A stretch of 9,083 nucleotides of DNA from Phycisphaerae bacterium. GTDB lineage: Bacteria > Planctomycetota > Phycisphaerae > Sedimentisphaerales > Anaerohalosphaeraceae. Positions 6,303-9,083 of the stretch are shown one piece after another (position 1 is the first letter of the stretch; every line of letters starts with the position of its first letter). The notes under the pieces were generated by a model. It saw only the letters and a list, made by a program, of their open reading frames with translations, did not search any database and was not told the DNA's origin. Location of the stretch: NCBI GenBank assembly GCA_021736615.1, contig JAIPFN010000245.1, forward strand, positions 1 through 9,083, given 5' to 3'. A program made the position numbers and the translations under genes.

Positions 6303-6326
6303 CTTTCGGCTGGAAGCCGAAGCTAC
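6303..6326 (-). repeat. REP-like palindrome e (minus orientation)
   Basis: Exact 24-bp inverted copy of REP a, with a perfect 7-bp stem and 3-base loop. On the minus strand its GTAG foot includes the TAG stop codon (6325-6323) of the SpoIIE-type phosphatase gene. Confidence 0.85.
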
Positions 6327-7546
6327 AGTATCTCGAGTGCTATTGCGGTTCTGTCGTCTTTTTCGGGGAACTTCTGGTTTGTGTTTTTGGCGAGTTGTTT
6401 GATCCTTGCCGTCATGTCTTTAACCGGCAGGTCGAGTGCTTTTCTGAATTCTTCGTTGAATATGAACGAGTCGTCACTACAGTCTGCGTTTTCGCCTATT
6501 ATTTCGTCGAATCCGTCTGAGTAGATCACCAGCTTATCGCCCGATTTCAGTTGAACTGTTTCCTGTTCGAAAAGCGTACTCGGGAAGACTCCCAGCAATC
6601 CGCCTTTTGATTTCAGTTGAATGGGTTCTTCACCTTTACGTTTGAGTATCGGGTATGGGTGGCCCGCCCGGCAGTATGTCATTTGGAGTGTGCGTGTGTT
6701 GATAAGGCCGTAACAGCATGTCGCAAACAAACACCCCGAAAGGTTCTGGTCGCTCATCCTGCTGTTGAGATTGCTTATCACGTCGATCGGTACGGAAATA
6801 GTGTAGTCATTTCCCTTTGTTTCACGCATGACGATCGCCTGCTTGATAAACATCGTCAGCAAAGCGGCCGGCATGGAATGACCGACGGCATCGGCGAGAT
6901 AAAATCCGATATGCTGTTCGTCCAGACGTGCAATGTCATAGATGTCACCGGATACCCACTCGGCCGGTTCAAAGTACGCGGCCCAGTTGATTTTTTCATT
7001 GTCGGGCATATCGGTCGGGAGGAAATCACGCTGAACTCGACCGGCCATTTTTAGTTGCTCGACCATATCGGCAGAATGGGCAGACTCTAATACGGTCTTT
7101 GCCAGAATCGTTTCTTCGACGTTTTCGTCTACTTCAAAAATAAGGTTGTCGCGGAACTTGATATTTGAATCAATCAGGCTCCAAAGTTCGTCGAACGATG
7201 CGCTTTGGAGCAGTGTGGCATATTGAAATTCATCAAATGGGAAATCGATATAATCGTTGAGAAGGATCGTAGCGGTATTTGCATGCTCCAGGTTTTTTAA
7301 AACCTCAAGCAAACCGGGGCGATTTTCTCTCTCGACCTCGCTGGTGTCGACGACTACAGTTCCTATCTCGTCGAACCGTTCAAAAGATTCAATGAATCTT
7401 TCAATACTGACTTTCTCCCACGTGCGCCCGTTTTCCAATAGTTTTTTGCCTATCTGGTGCGGCATCTTTTCCTGGTCGGTCACGAAAATAATATCTGTCG
7501 GTTCCGTCTCTATGCCGATTGCGTTGAATAGTTGTGTTTCAGTCAT
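6323..7546 (-). CDS. SpoIIE/RsbU-type PP2C serine/threonine phosphatase with receiver-like N-terminus
   Basis: 407-residue cytoplasmic protein. The C-terminal PP2C domain (about 185-407) has the metal-binding aspartates in VSGDIYDI (198-205), FYLADAVGHSMPAALL (215-230), IYSDGFDE (341-348) and KDDRTAIAL (396-404), plus the conserved AGHPYP (294-299). It is preceded by a helical linker with AGRVQRDFLP (168-177), the usual lead-in of RsbU/SpoIIE-type phosphatases. Relatives dephosphorylate anti-anti-sigma (STAS) proteins in partner-switching pathways. That role here is inferred, because no STAS or RsbW-like gene is visible. Residues about 15-130 look like a receiver fold: strands DIIFVTDQE, GTVVVDTSE, TATILLND, with Asp67 at the possible phosphorylation position. 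However, the usual acidic pair and lysine are not clear. ATG at 7546 has only a weak GAGAA upstream. The stop codon lies inside REP e. Confidence 0.9.
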   Translation of the reverse strand: MTETQLFNAIGIETEPTDIIFVTDQEKMPHQIGKKLLENGRTWEKVSIERFIESFERFDEIGTVVVDTSEVERENRPGLLEVLKNLEHANTATILLNDYIDFPFDEFQYATLLQSASFDELWSLIDSNIKFRDNLIFEVDENVEETILAKTVLESAHSADMVEQLKMAGRVQRDFLPTDMPDNEKINWAAYFEPAEWVSGDIYDIARLDEQHIGFYLADAVGHSMPAALLTMFIKQAIVMRETKGNDYTISVPIDVISNLNSRMSDQNLSGCLFATCCYGLINTRTLQMTYCRAGHPYPILKRKGEEPIQLKSKGGLLGVFPSTLFEQETVQLKSGDKLVIYSDGFDEIIGENADCSDDSFIFNEEFRKALDLPVKDMTARIKQLAKNTNQKFPEKDDRTAIALEIL

Positions 7547-7697
7547 AATTTGTTCTCAAAAGGGTCGTCCTTGCCGTGGTCCCGAGATACCGGAACTCTA
7601 CGAAACATTTTCGGCACAAATACAAGGCGACTTAACCTCTGAAAATCGGTATATTCAGGGTTGGTTCCGATAATAATCCGGTGTCCAAAGTGCGCAT

Positions 7698-7730
7698 AAA
7701 AAAAGCCCGCAACCGTTAGATTGCGGGCTT
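7698..7730 (-). terminator. Strong intrinsic terminator of the FKBP gene
   Basis: A perfect 10-bp inverted repeat (AAGCCCGCAA 7703-7712 with TTGCGGGCTT 7721-7730, 8-base loop) is followed on the minus strand by seven T residues (7704-7698). It begins 23 bases after the FKBP stop codon and separates that gene from the phosphatase gene. Confidence 0.93.
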
Positions 7731-7753
7731 GATGTAAACGTTATAGGGCAAAA

Positions 7754-8494
7754 CTATTTCTGTTCGCCTTTTCCGAGAAGTTCGATCTCGAAGATCAAAG
7801 TAGCGTTAGGTCCGATTACCGGGCCGCTGCCGCGTGGGCCGTAAGCCAGGTTGCCGGGGATGTAAAGAATCCACTTGGAACCGATAGGCATGATCTGAAG
7901 AGCTTCTGTCCAGCCGGGAATTACGCGGTTGACAGGCATTTCGAGCGGTTCGCCGCCATGCTTTTCAGAACTGTCAAAAACAGTACCGTCAATCAATGTA
8001 CCCTTATAGAGTGCCTTAAAATTGTCGGTAGCTTTAAGCTTGTCGCCTGTACCTTCTTTGATTACCTTGTATTGAAGTCCGCTTGGCAGTGTTACAACGC
8101 CTTCTTTTTTGGCGTTTTCAGCAAGAAATTCGGCACCTTCTTTGGTATTCTTTGTACCGGCTTCGGCTTGTTCGGCCTGCATCTTAGCAGCCATCTTCTT
8201 CTGGAAGGCATCCATTACCTGCTGCATTTCCTGCTCGCTGATAGCCAGATCTTTGCTGGCAAAAACATCCTTGATGCCCTGAGTAAAAGCATCGTACGAG
8301 AGTTCATCGAGTCCGCCCTGTTTGAATGATCTGCCAACGTTAGTTCCTATAATGTAACTGACTTTGTCCATCTCTGTTTTTAACTCCGTTGTTTTAGTCG
8401 CCGGGGCCTTTTCAGCACCGTTTTTAGCCCCAATAGCAAATCCCGCTGCAACCATTACAGCAATGATCGTAATTACAAGAATCCTGGTTTTCAA
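7754..8494 (-). CDS. Exported FKBP-type peptidyl-prolyl isomerase (FkpA/Mip-like)
   Basis: 246-residue prolyl cis-trans isomerase, probably a periplasmic folding helper. The N-terminus [20 protein letters not shown] is a signal peptide or membrane anchor. No lipobox cysteine is seen. Residues about 40-130 form the helical dimerisation domain typical of FkpA/Mip ([32 protein letters not shown]). Residues about 134-241 form the FKBP domain starting [15 protein letters not shown]. The substrate pocket is conserved: Tyr163, Phe173-Asp174 in GTVFDSS, Val191-Ile192 and Trp195 in [12 protein letters not shown], Tyr218 in LAYG and Phe235 in LIFEIELL. The start is TTG at 8494, supported by an excellent AAGGAG 6-7 bases upstream. 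No ATG lies nearby in frame. The gene appears to be a single transcription unit with its own promoter and terminator. Confidence 0.93.
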   Translation of the reverse strand: MKTRILVITIIAVMVAAGFAIGAKNGAEKAPATKTTELKTEMDKVSYIIGTNVGRSFKQGGLDELSYDAFTQGIKDVFASKDLAISEQEMQQVMDAFQKKMAAKMQAEQAEAGTKNTKEGAEFLAENAKKEGVVTLPSGLQYKVIKEGTGDKLKATDNFKALYKGTLIDGTVFDSSEKHGGEPLEMPVNRVIPGWTEALQIMPIGSKWILYIPGNLAYGPRGSGPVIGPNATLIFEIELLGKGEQK

Positions 8495-8565
8495 TTTTAG
8501 CTCCTTAAAAAATAGTTGATTTTTCCGGTATCACACTCCGGCCTGTAAGCAATAATAAGTCAATC

Positions 8566-8594
8566 ATTATACCATAGGTAACGTTTAAATACAA
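8566..8594 (-). promoter_or_regulatory. Sigma-70-type promoter with extended -10 for the FKBP gene
   Basis: On the minus strand, TTGTAT (8594-8589) and a perfect TATAAT (8571-8566) are spaced by 17 bases. TGG directly before TATAAT forms an extended -10 motif. The start of transcription would lie about 60-65 bases before the TTG start codon. Confidence 0.75.
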
Positions 8595-8649
8595 ACGGAT
8601 ATTGCACAAAAGTTGGCTTAAAAGCCCCCATAAGGACTGTCAATCGGGC

Positions 8650-8676
8650 AAAATACTCCGAAATCTTTAGTATTTT
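8650..8676 (-). terminator. Weak stem-loop after ligA
   Basis: AAAATACT (8650-8657) pairs perfectly with AGTATTTT (8669-8676) around an 11-base loop, in the gap between ligA and the FKBP promoter. Being A/T-rich and followed by only a short T run on the minus strand, it is a poor intrinsic terminator, but its position fits the end of the ligA transcript. A smaller palindrome, GGCTTAAAAGCC, lies at 8615-8626. Confidence 0.35.
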
Positions 8677-8708
8677 TGCAGAAATGCTGTTTTTGCAGAA
8701 AAAAATAT

Positions 8709-9083
8709 CTATTCGGAAGCAATTAATTCAGAAAACTTTTCTTCACTTATTATCTCAATGCCGAGTTTCTGGGCCTTTTCTGCCTTGCTTCCGGCGTTTG
8801 CTCCGACAATTACCAGGTCGGTTTTCTTGCTGACGGACGATGAAGTTTTTCCACCGTTGTCCTTAATCGCCTGCTGGATCTGGGTCCGAGTAAAGTTTTC
8901 GAGCGTTCCGGTTACGACTATCGTTTTTCCGGCAAGCACAGCTGAGCGTTTTTCCGCTGGCGGGGTCGGATTGACTCCGGCTTTTAGCATTTCTTCAATG
9001 ATCGCAATATTTTGTGGATCGCGGAAATAATCATATATACTCCGGGCGATGATGGGCCCGATCTGGTCTATCGATTCGAGTTT
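8709..9083 (-). CDS. ligA: NAD-dependent DNA ligase, C-terminal fragment (N-terminus beyond window edge)
   Basis: LigA seals nicks in duplex DNA during replication and repair using NAD+. Only the last 124 residues are visible, with the frame open to the window edge at 9083. The first part, LESIDQIGPIIARSIYDYFRDPQN, is the end of the helix-hairpin-helix domain (family pattern 'IGPvvA.SI..fF.d..N'). It is followed by the linker MLKAGVNPTPP and a full BRCT domain: LAGKTIVVTGTLENFTRTQIQ, then ING-type NGGKTSSSVSKKTDLVIVGANAGSKAEKAQKLGI and the ending IISEEKFSELI. BRCT domains also occur in other proteins. The HhH-linker-BRCT order and the GSKAEKAQKLGI signature are those of bacterial LigA. The stop is TAG at 8711-8709. 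The catalytic adenylation domain is not in view. Confidence 0.93.
   Translation of the reverse strand, partial: KLESIDQIGPIIARSIYDYFRDPQNIAIIEEMLKAGVNPTPPAEKRSAVLAGKTIVVTGTLENFTRTQIQQAIKDNGGKTSSSVSKKTDLVIVGANAGSKAEKAQKLGIEIISEEKFSELIASE

Larger units (their letters stand above)
5388..6326 (+). mobile_element. REP/RAYT unit (REP-associated tyrosine transposase remnant with five REP-like palindromes)
   Basis: The interval between the convergent accC and phosphatase genes holds one transposase pseudogene (5622-6236) and five copies of a short palindrome with a GTAGC-type foot. Orientation by foot is: plus at 5388, minus at 5512, plus at 5554, plus at 6248, minus at 6303. The outer copies (5388-5411 and 6303-6326) are exact 24-bp inverted repeats. 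In known REP/RAYT systems an IS200-like single-strand transposase recognises REP hairpins through a GTAG tetranucleotide at their 5' foot, and inverted REP pairs flank its gene. This arrangement matches that closely. Assignment to a RAYT unit comes from the protein motifs plus the repeats. Boundaries are taken from the outer repeats and may not be the true mobile ends. Confidence 0.8.

Noticed and set aside
5388..6326. CRISPR array or integron-type attC series
   Set aside because: The repeats are few, in both orientations and irregularly spaced, with no uniform spacers, and they surround a RAYT-like gene. REP elements explain them better.
7257..7673. 138-codon plus-strand reading frame spanning the phosphatase start
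   Set aside because: It is antisense to the conserved phosphatase N-terminus and its leader, with no motif or ribosome-binding site.

Overview
The window is a piece of bacterial chromosome with moderate GC content and tightly packed genes. It holds mostly core-metabolism and housekeeping genes, interrupted by one small mobile-element remnant. Gene content and protein style (accB-accC beside lysA, a SpoIIE-type phosphatase, an exported NGN-rich beta-propeller protein, a short protein with an MTPxEKL motif, a REP-type transposase) suggest a planctomycete-like lineage, perhaps Phycisphaerae/Sedimentisphaerales. That placement is inference from resemblance only.

Left part (1-2001): a partial minus-strand proC (proline synthesis) diverges from a plus-strand pair made of an exported beta-propeller protein and a 92-residue uncharacterised protein with a GTG start. 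Centre-left (2020-5388): lysA (last step of lysine synthesis) is followed by a terminator-like hairpin and a new promoter candidate. Then come accB and accC, the biotin carrier and biotin carboxylase subunits of acetyl-CoA carboxylase. The accB-accC spacer holds a hairpin, a 7/14-bp tandem repeat and overlapping small stems at the accC ribosome-binding site.

Centre (5388-6326): a REP/RAYT unit. An IS200-like REP-associated tyrosine transposase gene, broken by one in-frame TAG, lies among five REP-like palindromes that share a GTAGC foot (one is GCAGC). The outermost two are exact 24-bp inverted copies. The GTAG of one REP supplies the stop codon of the convergent phosphatase gene. The other outer REP starts on the last base of the accC stop codon.

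Right part (6323-9083, all minus strand): a SpoIIE/RsbU-type PP2C phosphatase with a receiver-like N-terminal domain; a strong intrinsic terminator; an exported FKBP-type prolyl isomerase with a TTG start and a good extended -10 promoter; and the C-terminal end of ligA (NAD-dependent DNA ligase), cut by the window edge.

I see no CRISPR array, tRNA, rRNA or obvious defence island. The most distinctive signal is the REP/RAYT unit and how it meets the stop codons of both neighbours.
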